Below the pieces are notes generated by a model. It was not told the origin of the DNA and searched no databases. It saw nothing but the letters and a program-made list of their open reading frames with translations. A DNA stretch of 64,000 bases from Bursaphelenchus xylophilus (Eukaryota; Nematoda; Chromadorea; Rhabditida; Aphelenchoididae). The DNA lies in contig CAJFCV020000006.1 in assembly GCA_904066235.2 (NCBI GenBank), positions 1,674,001 to 1,738,000 of the forward strand. Reading direction: 5' to 3'. Positions 23,131 to 34,309 of the stretch are shown one piece after another. Position 1 is the first letter of the stretch. The number at the start of each line of letters is the position of its first letter. A program made the position numbers and the translations under genes.

Positions 23131-23890
23131 CTACCCCGCACAAATTGTTGATCTCTAGGTTCTCGGAAGCGTTGCGTGAAAGCGAATACTGCCGTTCGAA
23201 AGAGCGCGTAAGAAAAGCTAATCGGGTGGGAAATCCGAAAGTTCAGCCCTATTCGACCGGTCGGTATAAGCTGAGGAAGTTTTTTTGCCGGGTAAAAGGT
23301 GTCTTCTGGCGATTTTTTGGTCAATTTGGCCTGTATTTTGAACAAAAAAGGTTTCCTCACAAGCGAATGGTCTGAACTTCCCCCAGCGTTAAGGAAAATG
23401 ACTAGTACAGTTGGATAGAGCAGGTCGACTTTGGTAGAAAAAGGCAATTTCCAGCTGCAAAGTCCAAAGCCTTATCATAGCCACTCGCGCTGCCCCGGAA
23501 TCGAACCAACCCCCAAAAGGATATCGAGCGGACGCTCTATCCACTCGACCAACCGAACCACTGGATGCACCTCTTCTTTTCCGAGGGAAAAGAAAGAGGA
23601 ATTTTTTCTGAACTTTCGGTCGATTTTTCTCGTCGGCCGTGCTTATTTTGCAGCTGGAAATTGCCTTTTTCTGCCAAAGTCGACCTGCTCTATCCACCTG
23701 TGCTAGTCATTTTCCTTAGCGCTGGGGGAAGTTCAGACCATTCCCTTGTCAGCCTATATCATGTCGACTAGGGTTGGACTTTCGGATTTCCTACCCGGTT
23801 AGGTTTTCTTCCCCGCTCTTTCGAACGGCAGTATTCGCTTTTACGCAACGCTTCCGAGAACCTAGAGATCAACAATTTGTGCGGGGTAGG
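23131..23890. repeat. Foldback of 760 bp with a tRNA-like core
   Basis: Outer arms 23131-23260 and 23763-23890 are reverse complements (CTACCCCGCACAAATTGTTG at the left end). Inner arms 23362-23460 and 23650-23745 also pair. The centre contains a tRNA-like sequence on the minus strand. No transposase is seen, so this is a large non-autonomous palindromic element or an inverted duplication. Confidence 0.85.
23489..23562 (-). pseudogene. tRNA-like sequence, not functional
   Basis: The minus strand has a good B-box (GGTTCGATTCC) and an A-box-like TGGTCGAGTGGATAGAGCG at tRNA spacing. However, the T stem mispairs and no acceptor stem can be formed from the flanks. It is best read as a tRNA pseudogene or the head of a tRNA-derived SINE. 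Confidence 0.5.
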
Positions 23891-23924
23891 TAGAGTTTCG
23901 GACCGGAGTGTACACGCGGTTCTA

Positions 23925-24118
23925 CTAGTCCGTTCGTAAAGTCTCTGGAATGTTTTCGGCAACATTCACCCCGCGAAATCGAAAGTTCAGTTTGCACTGT
24001 GCAAATTTTGGCTTTTTGCACAGTGCAATAGGCTTTTTTGGGCTGTCGCCCGCACCCTGAGTTTTCGTGCACAGTGCGCGTCGCCGAAATCATTCCAGCG
24101 ACTTTACGAACGGTCTAG
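23925..24118. mobile_element. TA-target element family C copy 1
   Basis: TIRs CTAGTCCGTTCGTAAAGTC at the left and reverse-complement GACTTTACGAACGGTCTAG at the right, flanked by TA. The interior carries three TGCACWGTGCA palindromes and one AGGCTTTTTTGG. The right TA is shared with the next element. Confidence 0.85.
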
Positions 24119-24120
24119 TA

Positions 24121-24161
24121 CTAGTCGTTCCAAAAAGTGTGTAGACTTTTTGAACGACTCG
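24121..24161. mobile_element. TIR-only miniature of family C
   Basis: A hairpin of 41 bp consisting of almost nothing but TIRs (CTAGTCGTTCCAAAAAGT, then ACTTTTTGAACGACTCG). It is flanked by TA at 24119-24120 and 24162-24163. It abuts copy 1 through one TA. Confidence 0.8.
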
Positions 24162-24164
24162 TAG

Positions 24165-25734
24165 GACCTTTTTCGCACCACACAGTGCGTTTTTTTCGTT
24201 AGCTCATACCGACTGAAGTTGAACTTTCGGATCCCCTACTCTAATAGGCCTTCCTACACGCTCTTTCCAACGGTAATATGGGTAGGTGGGCTTTCGGAAG
24301 GGAGTCTATCTGCTCCCAGGAAGTTGTCGGGTTTATTATTATTTATCGGGGGTTCGGGAAGTTTCTGAACGTCAATGATCATAGATGAAGCTACTATTCC
24401 TGGCTATGATTTAGTCGATTTGTCGTTTCGTCAAAAATTGGACCTTGGGGAAAAATCTTTGGCTGTTTTGCCCTTGGCTAGCCGAAAAAAGGAAATAATG
24501 TTTATTTTGTTTTAACAGCAACTTTTTTGAATACGGGCTCATATTGTTTTCGCAAATTGCAAGATTTCCGTTGAGGTTTCCCTAAATTTTTGCACAGTGC
24601 AATTTTGCAGTTGCAAAAAGCCTATGTTTTTGCACTGTGCTAAAAAGTCACAAATTAGTATTTTTTCATGTTTCAGCCACTTTTTTATCGATTTTACCTT
24701 CTCATTGCACGAGTAGACGAGTTTGCTCACAAAAAACAGCAAATATTCTATTGATTTTTCTTGGAAAGTTTGTGTTTTCCAAACTATTTTCCACGATGAA
24801 AATGACACATGGTATTTTTTTGTTTTTGTGTTCTAATGAACAAAATACAATGCACATTGCTACTACCCTCCGCATAATTTCCAAAATTTTCGCAATTTTC
24901 ATAGGCCAAAAAACCAATTTCCGGTCTGCGGTTCCCACAAGCTACCGTAGGCGGTATTGTTCTATATTTATTCTGGAAATGTAGTTTTGACCGCCTCGAA
25001 ACTACAATTGGACGTTAGTGATTACAATTTTTATATTACACTTGGTGCTCTAGTATAATATAAACCTAGCCGTCTGCTCACTAACAGATCTCTGAGCGGC
25101 TATTTTTACTAGTCGTGGGATCACATGAGCCCTGCTCATTAGTGTGTACTTGGCCTCAGGATTTCTCATCATGGGCATGAGACAGTTTCCTCTTGCTGTG
25201 GGGCTTGTTCATGACATATTTCGCCATAATTGATATGGTAATAGTGTGATTGTCTGCTGTTTTGCGCCTCGACAGACAGCTGACGCCACTTTGGAGGGCT
25301 GAGATTGTGTTTTGTTGACCTAAAGCTGTTCAAAAATGGGGACAAAATCGTTACATTAGACAGTTGGTTATTTTTTTTTGTTGACACCGTAACCTTTATT
25401 TTCAACAAAAACTAGAATGTTGACTCGTTAAGTGACGCTTGGATTAGATTGCCCTTTTCCGACGTGTGGCGGTCATGGAAATTCATGCAGTTTTGTAGAG
25501 TAAATTTGCTTGTATGTCTGCACTGCGCGAATTTTACATGTGAGTGCTATACGAGTGGGACGCCTAGGTCTTGACGAAAATTGGTGCTATTCTAGAATCT
25601 CTTTTTTTAAAGTCGCGCGTTGCAGAAACAACGAAGATTTTTAAGTCGAAAGTCGGCAGAGATGTGGGATTTTTTTGCGATTTTTGGCGTAAAAAGTTTC
25701 ATACTGTTTTCTACTGTAAAGATTATTTTTCTGT
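24165..25734. other. No gene seen
   Basis: AT-rich intergenic DNA. It has isolated TGCACWGTGCA palindromes near 24594 and 24630 and a TATATTACACTTGG motif at 25032. The diverse short open frames show no family resemblance. Confidence 0.5.
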
Positions 25735-25876
25735 CACTCTGTCGGGAAAGTAATGTGGGTTTGTCGCAGCAAAGTGTCTCGCCTCGTCACAGTCAAAATC
25801 TCGCTAACCGTTGCAATGCGTCGATTGGCGATTCCAAGGCTCGCCGAATCCACATTATTTTCCCGACGGGCTGATA
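25735..25876. mobile_element. Foldback MITE family B copy 1
   Basis: A decayed copy. Left TIR CTCTGTCGGGAAAGTAATGT and right TTATTTTCCCGACGGGCTGA, with an internal inverted repeat. Confidence 0.82.
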
Positions 25877-26364
25877 TAAAATTGGGTAACTACTGCGACA
25901 AAAAATTTCGTCTTGAAATTCTTTTTTTCCTATATTGATGCTGGTCATCATTTCCGTCCAATAAAATCTACGGGGGTGTTACTTTCAACAAGCGATGATT
26001 AGCAGCTGTAAATCTGTGATTAGAAACACCCTCTGCACGATTACTCACCTTACCTTATTATTCTAATTTTCAATTCATACAAGTTTAACACCACTGGCAC
26101 AATTTTATTCTACTGTGAAATCACCAGGTGTACAAGCGTTTACTCACGAAGGATAATAGAGTTAGTTTAACCATAAAACTTCTCATGCCGGGCCATACCG
26201 GGGCTGTTTTCCGTATTCTCACTCAATACCTAATGTTTACTACTCGGGGCATAGTGAATTTTGACCCAAGAAACTGGTGTTTTCGATGAGTATTGTATAC
26301 GGGGATCGTTTATATTGACAGATTTTTTGCGCAAAAATTTATCAGGACTTTTTGTCTCGGGTAG

Positions 26365-26522
26365 TATCAGTCTGTCGGGAAAATAATGATTACAGTGTTG
26401 CTGCGACCATCGCGTCGCTGAAGCGAAAAAAATTTCATTTTGTCGCGGCGCTATTCATTCTCTAGACGACGATGCGATTCTCGATGCGGCAGAGCGCTCA
26501 CTATTTTCCCGACAGCCTGATA
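26365..26522. mobile_element. Foldback MITE family B copy 2
   Basis: Near-consensus TIRs TATCAGTCTGTCGGGAAAAT and the reverse complement ending CCCGACAGCCTGATA. The 158-bp interior contains GTCGCTGAAGCGAAAAAAAT, a sub-repeat common to the family. Confidence 0.88.
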
Positions 26523-26814
26523 TGTGATGTTTGGGACTCTGTGTTTAATTATTTACGGTTTTGTATTTCTGGCGCTATATAATGGGGGAGTTAGTGGCAA
26601 AAAACAACCTGTTTTCGTGAATTTTTTTGTCAGGTTGATAGAAAATTATATTATTATACATAGTATATAAAAGTTTTGCTTTTATGGAGAAAGGGCTTAT
26701 AGGCAGAGTGATTGAGGTGACTTTAGGCATATGCCAATAGATTACGCAGTAGTTCTGTTATTTGTTTGTTTCTGTGAACCAAATGCTGAAATCGTATGTT
26801 TTCGTTATGTTGGA

Positions 26815-27150
26815 GTCTTGCACAGTGCAAAATTCTAGGCTATTTTGCATTATGAAATTGCACTGTGCAAAACCATAGGCTTTTTCTATCTAAAAACTGC
26901 ACTGTGCAAAAAAGTAAGCTTTTTTTAATTACAAAACGGCACAGTACAGAAAATTTAAAACGTTTTTAAGATACAGCGAGAAAATTATGAGTAAACTGGC
27001 AAATATTTGTCCTTTTATATTTTTTAAGTTAGCTTTTTCTAACTAAAAACTGCACTGTGCAAAAACGTAAGCTTTTTTGAACTAAAGATTTGCACAGTGC
27101 AGAAATCTAGGCTTTTTTAAACTAAAAAATTGCACTGTGCAAAAATCAAG
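26815..27150 (+). repeat. TGCACWGTGCA array, forward
   Basis: Two short runs (26820-26950 and 27047-27150) of about three or four units each, separated by unique AT-rich DNA. Confidence 0.88.
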
Positions 27151-27569
27151 ATTTTTTTTTCAAAACTAAAATTACACAAAACTGCGCTTACAATGCTCAC
27201 CAAGAACAAAAAAAACTACGTTTTTTTTCTAAAAATACTCTCCATTATCCATAGAAATTTCCCGATAAACAATTATATTTCCCAAGGTACTTGCTTACAA
27301 AACATCATAAGAGTGTCACACGTGGTATTTTCGGGTGCTAAAATACGATTAGGCCCTAAAATAGTCGGAAATTACTCTTTTATTAAGTCAATTTCCTTAG
27401 GTTACAAGTTTTTGAGCAATTTTTCGATCTTAACATTGGATTCGCGAATATGTCGTAGTGAAGGGAATTGTATGTACAGGGATTGGAGAACAAATTTGGA
27501 GTGTTTTTGTCTATGTTTCGAGGAATTAAAAGTTGTTTTTTGGATGTTTTTAAAGTCTCATCTTATTTT

Positions 27570-28175
27570 CGCACAGTGCAATTTATTAGTTGAAAAAAGC
27601 CTACGGTTTTGCACTGTGCAAATTTTTAGTTGAAAAAAGCCTACGGCTTTGCACAGTGCGATTTTTTAGAATCCCAATTTTTTGTTTTGCGCAGAATTCT
27701 GAATAGAGAACGACCTATACTGCGCGGTTTCCGAGCTAAAAAGCGGCCTAAAATTTCTGTGTGACCCATTACTTTATACATATGTAATCTTCGCGCTCTA
27801 CAGCCCACACTTTATTCACATTACCTTTTTTATGGCCAAGAAAATCTCCCATTACTCACGTTTTAAGGCTGTCACCGGTAATGAGTAATCTAATTAATTC
27901 TCGCCAACCTTGCTGTTAAACATTACCGTATATGGGTTGGTCGGTTTTATTTTCCCACAGTCTTAATGGAAAAAATTTCTATCCGAAACTGGCACAGGCC
28001 TGTTTCGGGCTTTGTAGGCTTGAATAATGTTTATAAAATGACAAATATTTGTCAGTTTTTCCCTCTGTATTTTTGAAATTTTTAGATTTTTTTGCACTGT
28101 GCAGTTTTGTAATTGAAAAAAGCCTATGTTTTTGCACAGTGCAATTTTATAGTTGAAAAAAGCCTATATTTTTGC
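27570..28175 (-). repeat. TGCACWGTGCA units, reverse orientation
   Basis: Two small clusters (27570-27662 and 28092-28170) in the TAGTTGAAAAAAGCCTA orientation. Together with the forward array at 26815-27150 they form an inverted arrangement around a unique stretch. Confidence 0.85.
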
Positions 28176-28739
28176 ACTGTATGAAAAAGTCAGAATTTTT
28201 TTTTCGTATTTTAGCCGATTTTTTATCGCTATTACTATCTCGTTCTACGACCATACTTATTATTTGTATTCTTTACTCTCCGAAAAAGCATAACATTATT
28301 TTTGCTACAAAAAAATACATTCAAATTGTTTCAACGAAAATTTCTTGCTCCTTTAGCTTCAAACTTTGGCCTTGAACTCTACATATAATACATTAGTTTC
28401 ATACAAATACATGTCATAAGAAAATCCGACCCTTTCCCTTTGTTACGCGCTCAATTTTCCTTGCGGTTTAGCATTCGAAAATTGTACTCATATTTTTGGC
28501 ACAGTACAAGCTTGAGCACAACCGTGAATTTTGTACTGCGCACTTTCTATGTCAGCGTCGGAAATGCCTACATTTTTTATACAGCTCACTATTGTTCAGT
28601 GGAAAAGGCTTGTTTGTTTTTGTCATTGGCTGGCTTTCAAATTCATGCGGGAAGTACTACAAGTGCGACGCTTGGATTTTAATGAGTTTTGACGCATAAT
28701 TAGAATAATTTTTTTTCTAATACATATACTTGGCTTCTG

Positions 28740-29110
28740 TCTGACGTTTCGCAAAAATGACCAAAAAATTCGAAAATTTTAGACCAAAAATTTCGAAAAA
28801 TACGGCACTTTTTTGCAAATTTTGCCATGAAAAGTTTTGTGGCTATTTATACTGTACATATAGGGTAATGTTTCCACAAAAAATCAATTTTTTCCGCGCG
28901 AAACTGGCAAAGATATAGCCAAAAAATCTTTTCTCTCTGTCTCTCCGCGTCTCTCGTACTCTCTCGGCCGCAAAGATCGTTGAATTTCTCGGCTGTCCCG
29001 GCAAAGCCCGAGCTAAAACTTTCAGGAGTTACTAAGTGGCCTATGCTAAAAATAAAAGTTATAAAAAAAATCTGAGTGTTCCACTTGGAGTACTTCCTTT
29101 GTCATTTGCG
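28740..29110 (+). repeat. Dispersed repeat, related to inside of 35592-36287
   Basis: Shares blocks in the same order with the interior of the TIR element at 35592-36287: TTTCCACAAAAAATCA, GCAAAGATATAGCCAAAAA, CCGCAAAGATCGTTGAAT and AACTTTCAGGA. It is diverged and without TIRs, so it is a decayed or end-less copy. A weaker third copy lies near 38260-38370. Confidence 0.7.
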
Positions 29111-29617
29111 AATCTTTTTCTCTCTTTTTTCTTACGTATTGTTGCAAAATTTCTTGTAGTTTCTCGAAAATTTCAAGTGTCAAGAACGACTAATTGAGTT
29201 TATTCAATTCTAAATACATCGGTGTTTGAGAGCTGATCCACGGTTTGCAGAGGTCTAGTTTCAGAAACTTTATTGAATTAGATCGGCTCTAACTTGTTTA
29301 TTTTTCTCTTTCTTTTACCGTAAATATTTTTGGTGAAAGTGTTGCACATATTTCACCTAATTTTAGAGCAAACATTTACGTTGCTTTACGTCATTGCAAT
29401 TTTTGGGAAAAGGGATGAATTGCCGTACAATAAAAAATTCACTATAATTAGAGGCTTCTGAAAGGCAGAAGTGAAGGCTGGCGCAAAATTAGAGCATTAC
29501 CTTCGAAGGTAAGGCTCTAATTTTGTATATATGCGTTTTCTAGCATATACAAAACCTCTTCACCTGAAACCCCCGAGATTTTTTTTGATCCGAAGCTGTT
29601 GAAATTTTGGTTTTGCA

Positions 29618-30000
29618 GTGGCGAACTTGATCCAGTGGCAACAAACGTACCATTTGGCACCGGGAAGTATCAAAAATGTAGCAAAATACCTCCCTCCAGA
29701 TAATACCTATGGACTTCGTTTTTGGCGCAAGTTTTCGTCTTTCCTATGTTGTAATGCAATGACGGACCCGATCAGGTGGCAAAAAACGTACCATTTTGCA
29801 TCCGGGAAGCATCAAAAATATGGCAAAATGCTTCCCTCTCCAAGTGAAAATACCGTTTTGAAGCCTTTCCCTCACAGAAAGGGCATGTGCGATTTTGAAA
29901 TCGGAGTTCTTTCACTTGGAGAGGGAAGCATATGTCACATTTTTGATGCTTCCCGGATGCGAAATGGTACGTTTTTTACCACGGATCAGGTCCCCCACTG
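29618..30000. mobile_element. Two adjacent family A MITEs, one truncated
   Basis: 29618-about 29690 is only the left half of a family-A element (GCAGTGGCGAACTTGATCC start). 29757-30000 is a nearly complete copy with both TIRs. About 65 bp of unrelated sequence lie between them. Confidence 0.85.
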
Positions 30001-30574
30001 CAACTTAGGATAAAGTGAACTAAGGCTAGTAATTGCTGAAATGAGATGAAGTCATCATATTGTAAGTCTTCGCCGAGCCTCCGCCGAGGGTCCGAGGGGC
30101 CTTCAACGGGTTTGCCAAGCCTCTGACGGCCTTCTTTTCTAATTTTTGCGCCCTTTCCAACCTACAAACCTCCTCATTTATCTTGATTTTGCCTTTGTAC
30201 TCCCTTCCACGAACTTTTCTTCGTAGTTTACCCGCTAAATGCGACCCTGGCCTATGCTCTTACCTACATAGGACAATCGTTCTCTTGTACTCTTCAGCAT
30301 TATCGCCGCGATTCTGCAAGGGTCCATGGGAATTTCACTCGTCTGGTTCAAAATTATTATTCTACCACGTTATTTGATTATTTTGGGTACAGAGAAAGCC
30401 TGTTATTTTGGCGACTAGACTAAAGATTTATAGTTTTTGTAATAAAGAAGAATGAATAACAAAGCTGTTTGATTGGGTAGGTGGGAAATTACGTAATTTT
30501 GCATACATATAAAATTAGTTTATTTTTGCATATTAAATTTTTTTACACAGAGTACGTCAAAAGAATTATTCAAT

Positions 30575-30690
30575 TTCGCACGGTGCAAGTTCATAGTTGA
30601 AAAAAGCCTAGTGCAATTTTTATAAATCAAAAAAGGCCTATGCTATTGCGCAGTGCAATTTCACAGTTGAAAAAAGCCTACAATTTTGCA
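30575..30690 (-). repeat. Short TGCACWGTGCA cluster, reverse
   Basis: Three to four diverged units in TAGTTGAAAAAAGCCTA orientation. Confidence 0.8.
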
Positions 30691-30886
30691 CAGTGCAGAA
30701 ATAAAAAAAATGTTTCCGCAAAGAATTCTCTTTGCTCAGCAAAGAAAATCACTAAATCCCCCGAGGCAAATTAGCGTGATATAACTAAATTTAGTTGCTT
30801 TTAACTGCTACTCCACTTTTTCAAAAGTCCGTAGTTTTTTTATCGCCGGCTGTTCTGCACTGTGCATATGAGCTTTTACACAGTGC

Positions 30887-31513
30887 TGTAAATGGTTAGA
30901 CACTTTATTAACTTGAATATATGATATGTAAGTAATTGAATGCGCCTTATATAGCTCCACTTGTGCCCTCTTATCACGAACAGATTGACACCTGTGTGGC
31001 TTAAAATAGTACAAGTTCCTTGGCCACTGAATCGAATATTGCTATCCATTCCTTTGCCGCTTTGACTGCGTCTTCGTAGCCTTTTTCTGTGCCACTTCCC
31101 TTGAGTTTCTCTTCGAGCTGCGCTTTCCCATCCTCTTTGTCTGGACTGGCTTCGATCTGATCTCTTTTTGTCTGCAACTCCTCTTCATATTCCTTCACGG
31201 CACTGGTCAGCGCTTCTTGAATATCCTCTAGCTTCTTCCTGAGTTCCACCGGGTCTTCCTGCACTTGCGCATCTGCTCTTCCCGTTTTCTGAACCGATAA
31301 TTCGACGTCTGCGGCTGACTCCACTAGCCTTTTGATTTTGATGACCAATTGGCCTAACCTCTGAAGTCCTAAGGCCATTATGGTCAATGCACCATGTGAA
31401 TGGTTAGACACTTTATTAACTTGAATATATGATATGATATGTAAGTAATTGAATGCGCCTTATATAGCGCTCTTTTGTTCTACTTGTGCCCTCTTATCAC
31501 GAACAGATTGGCA
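30887..31513 (-). mobile_element. Miniature LTR retroelement (TRIM-like)
   Basis: Two direct repeats, 30887-30990 and 31395-31513, are nearly identical apart from two small indels. On the minus strand each carries a TATATAAGGCGC promoter-like box and then AATAAAGTG. That is the arrangement expected in U3 and R of an LTR. Each starts TG and ends CA. Directly after the upstream repeat comes TGGTGCATTGACC, which fits a primer-binding site because such sites begin TGG opposite tRNA 3' CCA. There is no reverse transcriptase; the 400-bp interior has one small ORF. No target duplication is seen. Confidence 0.75.
31001..31378 (-). CDS. Coiled-coil ORF inside the miniature LTR element
   Basis: 125 residues from ATG to a stop just before the downstream LTR. 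It is clearly more GC-rich and codon-like than the surroundings. The protein is alpha-helical and charged: a basic amphipathic start (GLQRLGQLVIKIKRLVES), then a long heptad-like acidic/basic region (ELRKKLEDIQEAL, AVKEYEEELQTKRDQIE), then an Ala/Lys-rich end. It resembles the N-terminal part of some BEL/Pao-type Gag proteins in character only; I see no zinc knuckle. The frame is also open upstream into the LTR. It could be a gag remnant or a captured host exon. Confidence 0.6.
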   Translation of the reverse strand: MALGLQRLGQLVIKIKRLVESAADVELSVQKTGRADAQVQEDPVELRKKLEDIQEALTSAVKEYEEELQTKRDQIEASPDKEDGKAQLEEKLKGSGTEKGYEDAVKAAKEWIAIFDSVAKELVLF

Positions 31514-31579
31514 CCTGTTCGCGATAAGAGGGCGGTGGCGCCGTCTTATCGCCCTTATCGCGTCGCGACAATGCAATCG

Positions 31580-31990
31580 GCATATCAACTAGGCGAAGGC
31601 TCGAAAAGAGCCGCACAGTGCGAAAAAAGAAGCAAAACTCACTGTGCGCCGCACCGCACGTCAAACTGAGGTAAGCTAAAACAATCCTTTGTATGGATTG
31701 GTAATTTGCCAAAAAAAAGACGCGAAAAAACGTTTTGTCGGGGAAGAAATGGGGAAATTTTGGGGCGAGAGAGTACGCTTTTGCGTGTCTTTTTTCTCTC
31801 ATTCTCTGCAAAATCAAGACGAAGTGTAAAAAACGGATAGCGAAGAGTCTATTCCGGTCACCGGACTCCTCAGTTTGACATGCACCATGCACAAAACCCT
31901 TTTGCGGGGTGCATTTGACGTTTTGTGCACGGTGCGGCCCACGACAAAAGTCTACGCACCTTCTAGAACGACTAGCTCATTAGTTCAGAG
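31580..31990. repeat. Diverged foldback
   Basis: GCACGTCAAACTGAGG at 31655 pairs with CCTCAGTTTGACATGC at 31869, and further palindromes with TGCACGGTGC-type cores lie to the right. Boundaries are unclear. Confidence 0.5.
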
Positions 31991-32348
31991 GTTCAACAAA
32001 CTTTGTTTGCTACGTGAATCTCCGAGCCGGTTTCGGAACCCATTAATTGGGGCTTACAATTGCGTTTAGCGGCCGTTATTACATGTAACCATGGGGATTA
32101 TGTTTCGGATTCGCGGAATTTTGTTTCGCTCCAATAATCGAAATCGGGAAGCGGTGGTGGGAACACGGTAAATGAGTGGTAATTATTGGCAAAGTAATAG
32201 GATTTTTTTTGTTTTACTTGTTCTCGGCGAATAGTGGAATTGGCGGAGCTTTGATCGGAGTACAAATTTTGTAAGGATAGGTGGGTTTATGGGAGAATTA
32301 CAGTGGGGGGAGAAACTTGAATTAAAAAAATCATATTTTTTAAGACTA

Positions 32349-32589
32349 CAGTGGCTGACCTGATCCAGTGGCAAAAAACGTAGCATTTCGCATCCCGGAA
32401 GTATCAAAAATGCGGCAAAATGCTTCCCTCTCAAAGTGAAAAGACTCCGATTTAAAAAGCGCGCCCGCTCATTTTATGAGGGAAAGGGCGCGCCATTCAA
32501 AACGAAGTTTTTTTTACCTGGAGAGAGAAGCATTTTGCCACATTTTCGATATTTCCCGGATGCAAAATGGTATGTTTTTTGCCACACTG
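32349..32589. mobile_element. MITE family A copy 9
   Basis: A complete-ended copy with TA flanks. The right TIR lost the GGATCAGGTCC block but keeps CACTG-TA. Confidence 0.88.
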
Positions 32590-32656
32590 TAAGGTTTTTT
32601 TAAAACTATCCTGGGTCCTAGGATAACATACCACCTTTTGAGGCATTTTCTATGTA

Positions 32657-33006
32657 CTAGTCGCGCCATAAAGTCCTGACACATTTTGCACCGTGCGAAA
32701 GTTCGGGATTTGGACGTCGCGCCCCCAAATTCGGGTTTGTCGCGCGCGAAAGTGCACGTCGCTAGCGCAAAAACGGGAAATCGCGGCGACAAATGCGAAA
32801 TGAATGAAGAATGCACGGTGCGAAAGTTCGGGTTTTGCAAGTCGCTAGTGCAAAAAGGGGAAATCGCGGCGACAAATGCGAAAAGATGCACAGTGCGGAT
32901 GAAATGAAAGAAGAATGCACGGTGCAAAATGAATTTGGGGGCGCGACGTCCAAACCCCGAACTTTCGCACGGTGCAAAATGTGTCAGGACTTTATGTCGC
33001 GACTAG
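32657..33006. mobile_element. Family C element copy 3 (350 bp)
   Basis: TIRs CTAGTCGCGCCATAAAGTCC at the left and GGACTTTATGTCGCGACTAG at the right, with TA at both edges. The interior is itself palindromic, with TGCACGGTGC cores and GGGGGCGCGACGTCC. The right TA is shared with the next element. Confidence 0.88.
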
Positions 33007-33008
33007 TA

Positions 33009-34309
33009 CTAGTCGCGGCAAAAAGTCCTTAGAATTTTCTGCGACTCCGCACTGTGCATTCACCCGAAAACACATTTTGCACTGTGCAATTTTGTTGATT
33101 TTGCCTTATTGTCGCGCGCGATTGAATTCCATCGATTGCGACCCCGCATCGATTGCGACCCAGCATCGATTGCGACCCCGCATCGATTGCGACCCAAAAT
33201 GGGGTAAAGCGACCCCGGGATGAAAATTCCTTGATTCTCTTCGGGAAAAACTTGCTTTAGGGGTTTTCGAGGGTGCTGATTTCGAAAATGATGTTCATTT
33301 TTCCTCTAGTACTACATAGTGCTGTCTGATACTATATACTACGAAGTGAAAATATCGCTTTTGACGTTAAATACTCGATTTAGGGGTTTTCGAGGGTGCT
33401 GATTTCGAAAATGATGTTCATTTTCCTCTAGTACTACATAGTACTGTCTGATACTATATAGTACGAAGTAAAAATAGGCTTACTAAGCACCAGAACAACA
33501 CCACGAACGCCTAAAGGCCAACTTTACACCTCGTACTACATAGTATCAGATAGTACTATATAGCACCAAGTCTTTAAAACGTGTTTTTGAAGAGTACTAA
33601 GCATCAAACCAACACCATTAACGTCAAAAGCCATATTTTCACTTCGTACTATATAGTATCAGACAGTACTATATAGCACCAAGTCTTTAAAACGTGTTTT
33701 TGAAGAGTACTAAGCATCAAACCAACACCATTAACGTCAAAAGCCATATTATGACTTCGTACTATATAGTATCAGACAGTACTATATAGCACCAAGTCTT
33801 TAAAACGTGTTTTTGAAGAGTACTAAGCATCAAACCAACACCATTAACGTCAAAAGCCATATTTTGACTTCGTACTATATAGTATCAGACAGTACTATGT
33901 AGTACTAGAGGAAAATGAACATCATTTTCGAAATCAGCACCCTCGAAAACCCCTAAATCGAGTATTTAACGTCAAAAGCGATATTTTCACTTCGTACTAT
34001 ATAGTATCAGACAGCACTATGTAGTACTAGAGGTAAAATGAACATCATTTTCGAAATCAGCACCCTCGAAAACCCCTAAAGCAAGTTTTTCCCGAAGAGA
34101 ATCAAGGAATTTTCATCCCGGGGTCGCTTTACCCCATTTTGGGTCGCAATCGATGCGGGGTCGCAATCGATGCGAGGTCGCAATCGAGCGGGGTCGCAAT
34201 CGAAGGATTCCCGCGCGATTCCCGTTTTTCGCAGCGACAAATCAACATTTAGGAGCGAGACGGAATTTGGGGGCCGCGAAAAATTCTAAGGACTTTTTGC
34301 CGCGACTAG
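33009..34309. mobile_element. Family C element copy 4, 1.3-kb foldback
   Basis: TIRs CTAGTCGCGGCAAAAAGTCC and GGACTTTTTGCCGCGACTAG, flanked by TA. Long inverted arms (to about 33475 and from about 33875) include a 17-bp tandem (CATCGATTGCGACCCCG, four copies) and TTTCGAAAATGATGTTCATT. The centre, about 33530-33900, is a tandem of about 116 bp containing TACTATATAGTATCAGACAG, repeated three to four times. It has no coding capacity. Confidence 0.9.

Noticed and set aside
23489..23562. Functional tRNA gene
   Set aside because: The B-box is good but the T stem and acceptor stem do not pair and no plausible anticodon arm forms; kept only as a tRNA-like pseudogene.
27130..27633. 167-codon plus-strand frame
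   Set aside because: It starts and ends in TGCACWGTGCA units; composition is AT-driven and no splice sites or motifs support it.
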